This document shows, one piece after another, positions 1 to 9,700 of a stretch of DNA of 38,163 nt (position 1 is its first letter; each line of letters begins with the position of its first letter). Under the pieces are notes generated by a model. It was not told where the DNA came from, did not search any database, and saw nothing but the letters and a program-made list of their open reading frames with translations. The DNA is from Sterolibacterium sp. (GTDB taxonomy: Bacteria; Pseudomonadota; Gammaproteobacteria; Burkholderiales; Rhodocyclaceae): the NCBI GenBank assembly GCA_018062105.1, contig JAGOSV010000020.1, positions 1-38,163 of the forward strand, written 5' to 3'. The position numbers were made by a program, and so were the translations under genes.

Positions 1-125
1 GCACGTTTTTCCGTCGGCCTGACTGCGTTGCTCCTCCTTGCAGGCATCGGGCATGCAGCGTCGTCGCGTCTTGTCAGATCACCGGAAAAACGCACACTCG
101 AAGGCTTCCAACTGCGGTTTCTAGG
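1..125. repeat. Dispersed repeat (type A), cut by the window's left edge
   Basis: Read on the minus strand, positions 31-100 closely match the stretch at 30997-31072 (same order, scattered substitutions; both contain GCGTTTTTCCGGTG-like, GCGACGACGC and CCTGCAAGGAGG blocks). Positions 1-23 and 73-96 are imperfect inverted copies of one another (both read as CGTTTTTCCG..., then CTGAC), so the unit looks like a small palindromic element whose outer right arm lies beyond the window. The 17 bases at 109-125 (CAACTGCGGTTTCTAGG) recur exactly at 19458-19474. No convincing protein is encoded. It looks like a MITE-type or REP-type repeat; no transposase is visible. Confidence 0.7.
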
Positions 126-142
126 ATTACTCTTCTTACTCT

Positions 143-3100
143 TCAGGCCCAGACATCCTTGTGATAGCGACCGGCGGCAGCGAGGGCATCAAGATAGGCG
201 CGGGCGGCTCCCCGGCTTTTGTTGCCTTGCTGGATGATGATGTCGAGCAGTGTTTGTTCGACATCACCTGCCATGTGGGTGGCATCACCGCAGATGAAGA
301 ATTGTGCGCCACCTTCCAGACGTTGCCAGATCAGGGCGGCTTCGTCGCGCAGGCGATGCTGGACGTAGATCTTTTCGGGTTGGCTGCGCGAAAAGGCGGT
401 AAACAGGCGGATATCGCCGGCAGCGTCGAGGGCTTGCCATTCCTCGCGGTAGAGGAAGTCGCGGTCGGGGTGGCGGCAGCCGAAGAACAGCAGGGGGGTA
501 TTTTCTTGTGGCCAGATTTCGGCGAGTCTTTTGCCGTGGCTGGCGGCCTGTTTTGCCAGGTGTTGCACAAAGCCGCGAAATGGCGCCACGCCGGTGCCGG
601 GGCCGATCATCACGCAGCCGACCGGGGTGTCGAGAGGAGGCGGGCGAAAGGATTTATTGGTTTGCAGAAAGACATCGCATTCGTCGCCGGTGTTGAGTTG
701 TGCGGCGAGATAGTTCGAGGCCAGGCCGCTGCGTGTCCGGCCGTGTGTCTGATAGCGCACCCGTGAGACGCACAGTGTGAGCTGTTCGGTGTCGGTCAGC
801 GGTGAGGAGGCAATCGAGTAAAAACGTGGCTGGATGGAGGGCAGCAGCTTGAGCCAGTCTGCCACGTCGAGCTGGCAGGCGGTTTGCGGGTAGTCTTCGA
901 GCAGGTCGATGAGCTCGCGTCCTTGGGCGTATTCACGGGCAGCGGCGGCTTCATCGCCGGCATGTGTGGCGAGAGATGACTGCCATTGCCGATGTTCCTT
1001 GTCATCCTTGATCCGGGCAAGGAATTTTTCGACCCGGGCGCGGCTGAGTGGTTTGATGTCGAGACGTGTTCGCAGTGCATCTTCGAGGCTCAGGGTGTCC
1101 GTGCCGAGGGTGATGGGGGTGTCGCCTGCCAGCGCCATCAGCTCGAGGATGCGGGTGACGAGATCGGCCGGGTTGTGCGGTAGCACGCCCAGCGCATCCC
1201 CTGGCTGCCAGTCCATGCGCCGCGGGTCGGGGAAGTGGCGCAGGTCGAGTTCCAGCGACACGGTTTCCTGCGAGTCATGTGCCTCATCGCTGGCGGTGAG
1301 CCGGGTGTGGGCCAGGATGCGTGCGCGGCGGGGATGCTGGCGTGATATCCGGCGGTGGTCGTCCTGACCAGCGTAATGAGCTTGTACGGCGGCTTGCAGA
1401 TAGTCGCCGGCACTGTCCTGGGGGACGGGTGGTGGTGATTGTTTCAGGAGTGTGTGCACCGTATCGAACCAGGCGGCGAGCTGGTCTTCGTCCTCCTGAT
1501 CCACGTCATGTGCCTGGCTCAGGGCGTGTGCGCCGGCCTGTTGCAGCAGGGTGTGCAGATGGTGGCCGGCACGGCAGAAATTCGGATAGGTGCTGTCGCC
1601 GCAGGCCAGCAGTGCGTAGGCAGTGTGCCCGAGGGTGTTGCCCGTGGCCTGGCTCAGCCAGCGGGCAAAATCCTGGGCGTTGTCCGGGAAGTCACCGTCA
1701 CCGGCGGTGGCGCAGAGAAGCAAGACCAGGGGCTCACGCGACCAGTCGATCAGTGTGTGTGCGGCGAGGTCGAGCACCCGTGGCGAGAGTGGCGCATCCG
1801 CTACGGTCAGCGTGGCAAGCTCCTCGGCCAGATGCAGCGCGGCGTTCTTGCAGTAGCCATACTCGGAGCCGTAGAGGATCAGCAGTGGTCGTGCTTCGGG
1901 GTCATCGCTGGCGAAGCGGAACAGCTCTTCGGCCGGGTTTGTCCGGTTTTTCTGTGCCCAGGCATCTGCGACCGAGCGGGCGGAAATTTTTGGATCACGC
2001 AGGCAGACGGTACTGAATGCGCTCGATCGTGCGGGATTTTCTTCGGCACGCTTGCGGTAGGCGGTTTCGCCGGCGGCCTGGCGCAGGATTTTCTGCTTGA
2101 AGAACTGCTTGCTGACTTCCCAGCCGAGCGGGAAGGCGATGTCCGGGCGGGCGTAGGTCGATTTTGGCTTGACGCCGGTCATGATGGCGCCGAATTCGTT
2201 CATGAAGCGGTCGCCGCTGCGCTCGGCCAGTTTGGCGGCAGCATCGAGGAAGAACGGGAAGCGGAAGGACATTCGGGCCGATAGCGCCGAGGCGTTGAAG
2301 TCCTTGCCGAAGGCCTCCATCCAGCGCTGGTGGTAGAGCGCGCTGGCGGCTTCGTCGAACTGGCAGGCTGCGAACATTTCCAGTACGCGACGGGCAGCAA
2401 TGCGGCCGCCGATCATGGCGGTATGGATGCCCTCGCCAGTCAGCGGATCGGTCTGTCCGGCCGCATCGCCGACGGCCATGAAGCGCCGTCCCGTACTGCG
2501 GGCGACCCCGCCCATGCGCAGCGAGGCAGTGCGTACCGGTTCGAGAAACTCGACCCGTGGGCCGAGTACCCGCTGGATGAAGGGATCGTTGTAGATCCGG
2601 TCATCGTAGATGCGGGCGGCATCCTCCACACGTGCCGCGCCGCCGGGGATGATGTAGGCACCCAGGTCGATGTCGTCGTTGTAGTGGCGGAACAGGGCAA
2701 CATAGCCGGGCAGGATGTATTCCGGGAACAGCAGCACGCCACCGGCCTTGAAGTTGTGTGTGCCGCCCTTGACGTACCGGCGTGCGGCGGCCGCCGTGGG
2801 GGCATCCGGGATGATTCCGAGGGAACGTGCCAGCCGGCTGGTGGCACCGTCGGCGGCGATCAGCATCGCGCTGCGAAAGCGTCGCCCATCGGCACAACGC
2901 ACCTGCCAGCAGTCGCCGCTCAGATGTGCCTCGCTGACCTGGGCGTCCTCTATCAGGTCAGCGCCCACTTCTGCGGCACGCCTTGCAATGCGTTCATCAC
3001 AGATCATGCGACGGATGGCAAAGGTGCGGTTTTCCTTGCGTACCTGGACATCGCCACTTTCGCTGGTCATGTAATTTTCACCGCTGGGCGAAACGAATCC

Positions 3101-3364
3101 CCCCGAGGTGGTGTCCTGGTACAGGCCTTCGGCGATGAGCTTTTGCAGCACGCCCATGTCTTCGAGAATGTCGAGTGCCGGTGCGCACCAGGCATCGCCG
3201 CAGTACTTGTCACGCGGGAAGCGTGCCTTGTCGAGCAGGGCGACGCGCAGTGGACGGCCCTGCTGGCGGCTTTCATGTGCCAGGTAGTAGGCCGTGGTCG
3301 CACCGGCCGGGCCGGCACCGACGACGATGGCGTCAAACTCCTGTTCCTGCGGTACGTGGGACAT
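143..3364 (-). CDS. Geranylgeranyl-reductase-like flavoprotein fused to a flavodoxin/FAD/NADPH diflavin reductase
   Basis: This 1073-residue protein joins two complete enzymes. Residues 1-430 form a geranylgeranyl-reductase-family FAD oxidoreductase: GAGPAG dinucleotide motif at 17-22, CGDAWC near 55-60, and GDAAGQTDPLTGEGI at 299-313. A linker (about 430-490) leads to a flavodoxin FMN domain (LLILYGSEYG, 494-503). A CysJ/cytochrome-P450-reductase-like FAD domain follows (RFYSIASSP, about 845), then an NADPH domain (IGPGTGVAPF) ending in YHKDVWA, typical of that family. The family inference is that NADPH electrons pass FAD to FMN and then to the N-terminal flavin, which would reduce a C=C bond of an isoprenoid or similar substrate. 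The substrate is unknown. The start ATG has GAGG 9 bases upstream. It is divergent from narK1 across about 285 bases. No frameshift separates the halves, so the fusion appears genuine. Confidence 0.85.
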   Translation of the reverse strand: MSHVPQEQEFDAIVVGAGPAGATTAYYLAHESRQQGRPLRVALLDKARFPRDKYCGDAWCAPALDILEDMGVLQKLIAEGLYQDTTSGGFVSPSGENYMTSESGDVQVRKENRTFAIRRMICDERIARRAAEVGADLIEDAQVSEAHLSGDCWQVRCADGRRFRSAMLIAADGATSRLARSLGIIPDAPTAAAARRYVKGGTHNFKAGGVLLFPEYILPGYVALFRHYNDDIDLGAYIIPGGAARVEDAARIYDDRIYNDPFIQRVLGPRVEFLEPVRTASLRMGGVARSTGRRFMAVGDAAGQTDPLTGEGIHTAMIGGRIAARRVLEMFAACQFDEAASALYHQRWMEAFGKDFNASALSARMSFRFPFFLDAAAKLAERSGDRFMNEFGAIMTGVKPKSTYARPDIAFPLGWEVSKQFFKQKILRQAAGETAYRKRAEENPARSSAFSTVCLRDPKISARSVADAWAQKNRTNPAEELFRFASDDPEARPLLILYGSEYGYCKNAALHLAEELATLTVADAPLSPRVLDLAAHTLIDWSREPLVLLLCATAGDGDFPDNAQDFARWLSQATGNTLGHTAYALLACGDSTYPNFCRAGHHLHTLLQQAGAHALSQAHDVDQEDEDQLAAWFDTVHTLLKQSPPPVPQDSAGDYLQAAVQAHYAGQDDHRRISRQHPRRARILAHTRLTASDEAHDSQETVSLELDLRHFPDPRRMDWQPGDALGVLPHNPADLVTRILELMALAGDTPITLGTDTLSLEDALRTRLDIKPLSRARVEKFLARIKDDKEHRQWQSSLATHAGDEAAAAREYAQGRELIDLLEDYPQTACQLDVADWLKLLPSIQPRFYSIASSPLTDTEQLTLCVSRVRYQTHGRTRSGLASNYLAAQLNTGDECDVFLQTNKSFRPPPLDTPVGCVMIGPGTGVAPFRGFVQHLAKQAASHGKRLAEIWPQENTPLLFFGCRHPDRDFLYREEWQALDAAGDIRLFTAFSRSQPEKIYVQHRLRDEAALIWQRLEGGAQFFICGDATHMAGDVEQTLLDIIIQQGNKSRGAARAYLDALAAAGRYHKDVWA

Positions 3365-3394
3365 GACATCCGCCTCGTGATCTTGAAAGTGTGC

Positions 3395-3400
3395 ATTGTA
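3395..3400 (-). promoter_or_regulatory. Possible -10 element for the diflavin fusion gene
   Basis: On the minus strand these bases read TACAAT, one mismatch from TATAAT, 30 bases before the start codon. No good -35 hexamer sits 16-18 bases upstream, so an activator would be needed or the site is fortuitous. Confidence 0.3.
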
Positions 3401-3453
3401 CGCAAGGTAGCCGAGATTGCAGGGAGATCGTGCCCGGCAGCGGCCGTGGCCTG

Positions 3454-3477
3454 TGACTAGTTAATAAGTACTAGTCA
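3454..3477. promoter_or_regulatory. Perfect 8-bp inverted repeat between the divergent genes (candidate operator)
   Basis: TGACTAGT and ACTAGTCA form perfect 8-base arms around the AT-rich spacer TAATAAGT. The repeat lies in the divergent intergenic region, about 90 bases upstream of the fusion gene and 170 bases upstream of narK1. It does not match the FNR/ANR box (TTGAT-N4-ATCAA) or the NarL 7-2-7 heptamer arrangement. A dimeric regulator site is plausible but the regulator is unknown. Confidence 0.4.
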
Positions 3478-3649
3478 GCGGCTTGTGAATAGTCCTTAAG
3501 ACATAGCGCGGCTTAGGTCTAAAAATATGGCGCACATCAACCTGTGGCGGATGTTCGTGGTTGCTGTATTTACCTAGACTGCGCAGCATCGCCATCCAGG
3601 TTTTTGTGCCGGATGGTCTGGGGTTTCCAACTTCGCAAAGGGGCATATC

Positions 3650-4900
3650 GTGGCATCGCAGAAGACGAAACAGTGGTCGGTCGTCGCCATGAGTACCATC
3701 GCATTTACCGTGTGTTTCATGGTCTGGATGATGTTTGCCGTCATTGGTATCCCGATCAAGAAAACGCTGAACCTCAACGAGACCCAGTTTGGTCTGCTGG
3801 TGGCCATGCCGGTGCTGACGGGCTCCCTGATCCGTTTGCCCATGGGGATGCTGACCGACCGGTTTGGTGGTCGCATCATTTTTGCCATCCTGATGGCTGC
3901 CACTATCGTGCCGATCTACCTCATCCAGTACGGTACGGAGTTCTGGCACTTCCTCGTCACTGGTCTGTTCGTCGGCGTGGCTGGCGGCTCGTTTACCGTC
4001 GGGATTGCTTACTGCGCGCGCTGGTTCCCGAAGAACCAGCAGGGCTTGGCGATGGGGATTTTTGGCGCGGGTAATTCCGGTGCGGCGGTGACCAAGCTGG
4101 TCGCCCCCTCGCTGGTGCTGGCTTATGGCTGGCAATATGTCCCTACGGTATACGCCGCCATCATGCTGGGGACGCTGGTACTGTTCTGGCTGTTTACCTT
4201 CGATGATCCGTCCCACAAGGTTGGGGCGAAGGTGACGGTGGCCGAACAGCTCGCTGCCCTGAAGGATCCGCAGGTCTGGCGGTATTGCCAGTATTACTCC
4301 ATCGTCTTTGGCGGCTATGTCGCCTTGTCGCTGTGGATGACCAAGTATTACGTTGCCGAATACGGCTTCGACATCAAGGATGCGGCTTTCCTGGCAGCTT
4401 GTTTCTCATTGCCGGGTGGTGTGCTGCGTGCCCTGGGCGGGTATTTCTCCGACAAGTTCGGGGCGCACAAGGTGACCTGGTGGGTGCTGTGGTTCTCGTG
4501 GATTTGTCTGTTCATCCTGTCCTATCCGCAGACCGATCTGGTGGTACAGACAGTCAGCGGCCCGCAGAGCTTTCACATCGGTTTGAATGTCTGGGTGTTT
4601 ACCGCGCTGATGTTTGGCATGGGCATCGCCTGGGCCATTGGCAAGGCATCGGTCTTCAAGTACATCTCGGATGACTACCCGCACAACATCGGCGTCATCT
4701 CCGGCATCGTCGGTCTGGCGGGTGGCATGGGTGGCTTCCTGCTGCCCATCATGTTCGGCGCGCTGGTTGATTGGACGGGCGTGCGTTCGAGCTGCTTCAT
4801 GCTGATGTATGGGGTGGTCTGGGTGTCGTTGATCTGGATGTACTGGGCGGAAGTACGCAAGATGGATACGGTGGGTGGTCATCACCCGCTCGCCGCTTGA
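3650..4900 (+). CDS. narK1: NarK1-type nitrate transporter (MFS, nitrate/proton symporter)
   Basis: A 416-residue inner-membrane major facilitator protein with about twelve hydrophobic helices. Family marks are the N-terminal RLPMGMLTDRFGGR loop (MFS motif A), the nitrate-signature glycine-rich helix GIFGAGNSGAAVTKL, and the second one GIVGLAGGMGGFLLP. Short length and sequence fit the NarK1 subgroup, believed to import nitrate with protons to start respiration before nitrite is available for exchange. The start is GTG, chosen because AAAGGGG lies just upstream and the protein begins at the usual point. It is followed after 19 bases by narK2 and probably begins the nar operon. The upstream region has an isolated palindrome but no clear FNR box. 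Confidence 0.92.
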   Translation: MASQKTKQWSVVAMSTIAFTVCFMVWMMFAVIGIPIKKTLNLNETQFGLLVAMPVLTGSLIRLPMGMLTDRFGGRIIFAILMAATIVPIYLIQYGTEFWHFLVTGLFVGVAGGSFTVGIAYCARWFPKNQQGLAMGIFGAGNSGAAVTKLVAPSLVLAYGWQYVPTVYAAIMLGTLVLFWLFTFDDPSHKVGAKVTVAEQLAALKDPQVWRYCQYYSIVFGGYVALSLWMTKYYVAEYGFDIKDAAFLAACFSLPGGVLRALGGYFSDKFGAHKVTWWVLWFSWICLFILSYPQTDLVVQTVSGPQSFHIGLNVWVFTALMFGMGIAWAIGKASVFKYISDDYPHNIGVISGIVGLAGGMGGFLLPIMFGALVDWTGVRSSCFMLMYGVVWVSLIWMYWAEVRKMDTVGGHHPLAA

Positions 4901-4919
4901 CAAAGGATTTTTGGAGATC

Positions 4920-6617
4920 ATGAAAATGAGCAATGCATCTTGTGCAGCACCGGGACAAAATGCCCAGGCCGCGACTGCCATGACCCCGCAGGTCACCTCA
5001 GGTGTCGATATCGTTGATTGGCGTCCTGAAGACAATACCTTCTGGGCATCTACCGGTCGCCGTATCGCCAACCGCAATCTGTGGATTTCCATTCCCAGCC
5101 TGCTGTGCGGCTTCGCCGTCTGGCTGATGTGGGGCATCATCACGGTGCAGATGGCCAATGCCGGCTTTCCCTTCAAGCCCGATGAGCTGTTTACCATCGC
5201 GGCAATTTCTGGCTTGTCCGGTGCCACCTTGCGGATTCCGGCCTCCTTCTTCATCCGCATCTGTGGCGGTCGCAATACCGTCTGGCTGACTACGGCGCTG
5301 CTGATGGTGCCGGCGGTGCTGACGGGCATTGCGCTACAGGACAAGACTACGCCGCTATGGTTCTTCCAGCTGTGCGCCCTGCTCTCCGGCATTGGTGGTG
5401 GCAACTTCGCCTGCTCGATGGCCAATATCAGCACCTTCTTTCCCAAGCGGCTGCAAGGTACGGCGCTGGGGCTGAACGCCGGCCTGGGCAACTTCGGGGT
5501 GACCACCATGCAGATACTGATTCCGCTGGTGGTGGCCACGGGGCTGTTCGGGGCGATGGCCGGTGATCCAATCCCTCTGGTCAAGGAGTCTGGCTCCCTG
5601 ATCGGCAAGATTGCCGCGGGTACCCCGGTCTTTCTGCAAAATGCCGGCTTTATCTGGCTGCTGCTGTTGGTGCCGCTGGCCGTGATTGGCTGGTTTGGCA
5701 TGAACAACCTGCTGACGGTGTCGCACAGCATCGGTTCGACTGCTGCGGCGCTGTTCAAGGTGTTTTTCTTCTACCTGCTGGCGCTGGTGATTTCCGCCAT
5801 CGCCCTTTACCTCTATCTGCCCGCGCCGCATGGCAGCGGCCTGCTATCGGGTAATGGCATGTGGATCATGCTGCCGCTGGTGATGTTCGCGACGCTCTAC
5901 GCCATGAAACTCACCGCCACGGGCGAGATGAAGACCAACCTGACCAAGCAGTTTGCCATCTTCAAGAACAAGCACACTTGGTCGATGACCGCCCTGTATG
6001 TCGTGACCTTTGGCTCCTTCATTGGCTTCTCGATGGCGTTGCCGCTATCCATCACCGTTATCTTCGGCAGCACACATACGCTGGACCCGGTGACCAACAC
6101 CTGGGTACATGCCAAGAACCCGAATGCGCCGCTGGCCCTGATGTATGCCTGGATCGGCCCCTTCGTCGGTGCGCTGATTCGTCCGGTCGGTGGCTGGGTT
6201 TCTGACAAGGTGGGTGGCTCCATCGTGACCCAGGTCATTTCCGTCGTGCTGGTGGTGGTCTCGATTGCCACTGGTCAGGTGATGTTGCAGGCTTATCACT
6301 CGGCCACGCCGGAACAATACTTCTTGACCTTCATGGTACTGTTCGTGATCCTGTTTGCCGCTTCCGGCATTGGTAACGGCTCGACTTTCCGTACTGTCGG
6401 CTATGTTTTCGACCAGGATCAGCGTGGCCCGGTGCTGGGCTGGACTTCTGCGGTGGGTGCCTATGGTTCCTTCATTGCGCCGGTCATCATCGGTGCCCAG
6501 ATCAAGGCCGGCACACCAGAGAATGCCATGTACGGCTTTGCCGTGTTCTATGCCGTTTGTGTTGTCGTCAATTGGTGGTTCTACCTGCGCAAGGGTGCCT
6601 ACATCAAGAATCCGTAA
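4920..6617 (+). CDS. narK2: NarK2-type nitrate/nitrite antiporter (MFS)
   Basis: A 565-residue MFS transporter of the NarK/NarU class. Nitrate-signature segments are visible: LLSGIGGGNFACSMANISTF with the following FFPKRLQGTALGLNAGLGNF region, and near the C-terminus the NGSTFRTVGYVF segment. Length exceeds that of E. coli NarK (about 463) because of loops between helices and a hydrophilic N-terminus of about 50 residues. Family knowledge points to exchange of incoming nitrate for the nitrite made by NarG. The frame stays open upstream into narK1. I place the start at ATG 4920; ATG 4926 is the alternative and has better spacing (9 bases) from GGAG at 4913-4916. A tandem NarK1/NarK2 pair before narGHJI is common in denitrifying betaproteobacteria, where the two are sometimes fused. 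Confidence 0.9.
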   Translation: MKMSNASCAAPGQNAQAATAMTPQVTSGVDIVDWRPEDNTFWASTGRRIANRNLWISIPSLLCGFAVWLMWGIITVQMANAGFPFKPDELFTIAAISGLSGATLRIPASFFIRICGGRNTVWLTTALLMVPAVLTGIALQDKTTPLWFFQLCALLSGIGGGNFACSMANISTFFPKRLQGTALGLNAGLGNFGVTTMQILIPLVVATGLFGAMAGDPIPLVKESGSLIGKIAAGTPVFLQNAGFIWLLLLVPLAVIGWFGMNNLLTVSHSIGSTAAALFKVFFFYLLALVISAIALYLYLPAPHGSGLLSGNGMWIMLPLVMFATLYAMKLTATGEMKTNLTKQFAIFKNKHTWSMTALYVVTFGSFIGFSMALPLSITVIFGSTHTLDPVTNTWVHAKNPNAPLALMYAWIGPFVGALIRPVGGWVSDKVGGSIVTQVISVVLVVVSIATGQVMLQAYHSATPEQYFLTFMVLFVILFAASGIGNGSTFRTVGYVFDQDQRGPVLGWTSAVGAYGSFIAPVIIGAQIKAGTPENAMYGFAVFYAVCVVVNWWFYLRKGAYIKNP

Positions 6618-6684
6618 TCCTGTTTTTACCATCCACCGCGGTCGTCCCCTCGATGTTTCTTGTGGCGGCCGAGTGTTTTATCCC

Positions 6685-6718
6685 GGAACCTGAAAGGGCT
6701 CCGTTCCATGAGAGGAGC
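6685..6718 (+). promoter_or_regulatory. Overlapping hairpins covering the narG ribosome binding site
   Basis: GGAAC (6685-6689) can pair with GTTCC (6703-6707), and GCTCC (6698-6702) can pair with GGAGC (6714-6718), the latter covering the narG Shine-Dalgarno GAGGAG. The two stems interleave, so they form either a pseudoknot or exclusive alternatives. Each is only five base pairs, so a role in translation control is speculative. Confidence 0.2.
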
Positions 6719-6726
6719 AACAAGAG

Positions 6727-9700
6727 ATGAGTCATTTTCTTGACAGACTGAAGTTTTTCGAGCGCGTCCAGAGTACGTTCTCCGGTGGTCACGGTGTCGT
6801 GACCAACGAAGATCGCAAGTGGGAAGACTCCTACCGTAACCGTTGGCGCCACGACAAGGTCGTGCGCTCGACGCACGGCGTGAACTGTACGGGTGGCTGC
6901 TCGTGGAAAATCTTCGTCAAAAGCGGGCTCGTGGCTTTTGAAATGCAGCAGACCGACTACCCGCGCACGCGCGACGATCTGCCCAACCATGAGCCGCGTG
7001 GTTGCCAGCGCGGCGCATCCTTTTCCTGGTATCTCTACAGCCCGCACCGCATCAAGTACCCGCTGGTGCGTGGTCGTCTGCTCGATCTTTATCGTGCCGA
7101 GCGCAGCTCGGGCAAGGATCCGGTCGAAGCCTGGGAAGCCATCCAGAGTGATCCGGCCAAGCGCATCCAGTACACCGCCGTGCGCGGCCTGGGTGGCTTT
7201 GTCCGCACCAACTGGGAAGAAGTGACGGAAATTTCTGCTGCAGCCAACGTCTACACCATCAAGAAATGGGGCCCGGACCGCATTTACGGCTTCTCGCCGA
7301 TCCCCGCCATGTCCATGCTGTCCTACGCGGCTGGCTCGCGCTACCTCTCGCTGATCGGCGGTGCTTGCGGTTCCTTCTACGACTGGTACTGTGATCTGCC
7401 GGCCGCCAGCCCGCAGACCTGGGGTGAGCAGACCGACGTGCCGGAAGCGGCCGACTGGTACAACTCGACTTACCTCATCATCTGCGGTGCCAACCTGCCG
7501 ATGACCCGTACGCCGGATGCCCACTTCGCCACCGAAGTGCGCTACAAGGGTGCCAAGGTAGTTTCCATGGCGCCGGATTACGCCGAGTTCGTCAAGTTCG
7601 CCGACCTCTGGATGCCGGTCAAGCAGGGTACCGATGCCGCAGCCTTCCTGGCCATGGGGCATGTCGCCCTGAAAGAGTTCTTCATCAAGAAGCAGGACGC
7701 GTACTTCCAGGAATATGCCCGCAAGTACACCGACCTGCCGATGCAGGTGCTGCTGCGCAAGACCGGCGAAGGCTATGCATCTGACCGCACCCTGCGCGCT
7801 TCCGACTTCGATGGCAACCTTGGCGAAGCCAACAATCCCGAGTGGAAGACCATCGTTTATGACGAGAAGAGCAAGAGCTTCGTGGCACCGAATGGTTCGG
7901 TCGGCTTCCGCTGGGGTGAGGATGGCAAGTGGAATCTGCTGCCGAAGAATGCCGCCAATCAGCAGGAGATCCTAGCTGAACTCACCTGCATCGACGGCAA
8001 GGATGAGGTGGTTTCCGTCGGTTTCCCGCACTTCAACGCCGGCGAACCGGGTTTGCTGTACCGCAATGTTCCGGCACGCAAGATCAAGCTCGCCAGCGGT
8101 GAAGAAGCACTGGTGTCTTCGGTGTTCGACCTGCAAGTGGCGCAATACGGCATCGACCGTGGTCTGGGCGGTGGCAATGTTTCTGACTCTTATGACGACG
8201 ACAAGGTGGCCTACACCCCGGCCTGGGCCGAGAAGGTCACCAACGTCAAGCGTGCCGACCTGATCCGCACCGGCCGTGAGTTTGCCGAGAATGCCTCGAA
8301 GACCAAGGGCAAGTCCATGGTCATCATGGGCGCGGCGATCAATCACTGGTACCACAACGATCTGTCGTATCGCGCCATCATGAATCTGCTGCACATGTGC
8401 GGCTGCGTCGGCCAGACGGGTGGTGGCTGGGCGCATTACGTCGGCCAGGAAAAGCTGCGTCCGCAGGCCGGCTGGGCACCGATTGCCTTCGCCACCGACT
8501 GGCACCGTCCGCCGCGTCACATGAACTCGACCACCTTCTGGTACTTCCAGACCGACCAGTGGCGTTACGAAAAGGTCTCGGCTGACGGCCTGCTGGCGGA
8601 TAACGCCAAGGGCAAATACAAGGGTTATCAGCTGGCCGACTACAACGTCGTCTCGCAACGCCTGGGCTGGTTGCCTTCCGCTCCGCACTTCAACAAGAAC
8701 CCGATCGACGTGGTGACCGAGGCCGAGAAGGCTGGTGCCACGGACGAGGCAGCGGTGGCCAAGTACATGATTGACCAGCTCAAGTCCGGCAAGCTGGCCT
8801 TTGCCAGCGAGGACATCGATGCGCCGGAAAACTTCGTGCGTAACCTGTTCGTCTGGCGTTCCAATCTGCTCGGCTCCTCGGCCAAGGGTCATGAATACTT
8901 CCTCAAGCACCTGATCGGCGCGCAAAACGGCGTGTTGCAGGAGGGTGTCGAAGGTCGTGCCTGCAAGGAAATCAAGTGGCACGAAAATGGCCCGACGGCC
9001 AAACTCGACCTGATGGTGGACATCAACTTCCGGCTGAATTCGACGGGGGCTTACTCCGACATCGTTCTGCCGACGGCGACCTGGTACGAGAAGCACGATC
9101 TGAACACCACCGACATGCATCCCTTCGTGCATCCGCTGTCCGAGGCCGTCAGCCCGGGCTGGGAGTCGAAATCCGACTGGCAGATTTTCCAGAACATCGC
9201 CCGCGCGTTCTCCAAGCTGGCCGAGAAGCATCTGGGCACGAAGAAGGATGTCGTTGCCCTGCCGATGCAGCACGACTCGCAGTTCGAGCTGGCCCAGGCC
9301 GTGGGCGTCAAGGACTGGAAGCGCGGCGAATGCGAGCCCATTCCGGGCAAGACTCTGCCGCTCTTGAAGGTGGTGACGCGCGACTACCCGAATACGCTGA
9401 AGAAATTCCAGGCCATCGGCCCGTTGTTGAACAAGCTGGGCAATAACGTCAAGGGCATCGACTGGAATACCGATCAGGAACTCAATGAGCTCAAGTCGCT
9501 CAACGGTGAAATTCTCGAAGAGGGCATCACCAAAGGCATGCCCAGCATCGCTGCCGACATCGCCGCCTGCGAGGCCGTGCTGCGCATGGCGCCGGAAACA
9601 AACGGTGAAGTGGCGCACAAGTCCTGGTCGGCGCTGTCGGTCAAGACCGGCATCGATCACCATCATCTGTACGCCGGTCGTCACGAGGACAAGATCACCT

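Noticed and set aside
3527-3540. FNR-like box ATGGC-N4-ATCAA upstream of narK1
   Set aside because: Only the right half-site matches the consensus; the left half shares too few bases, although oxygen control is expected on biological grounds.
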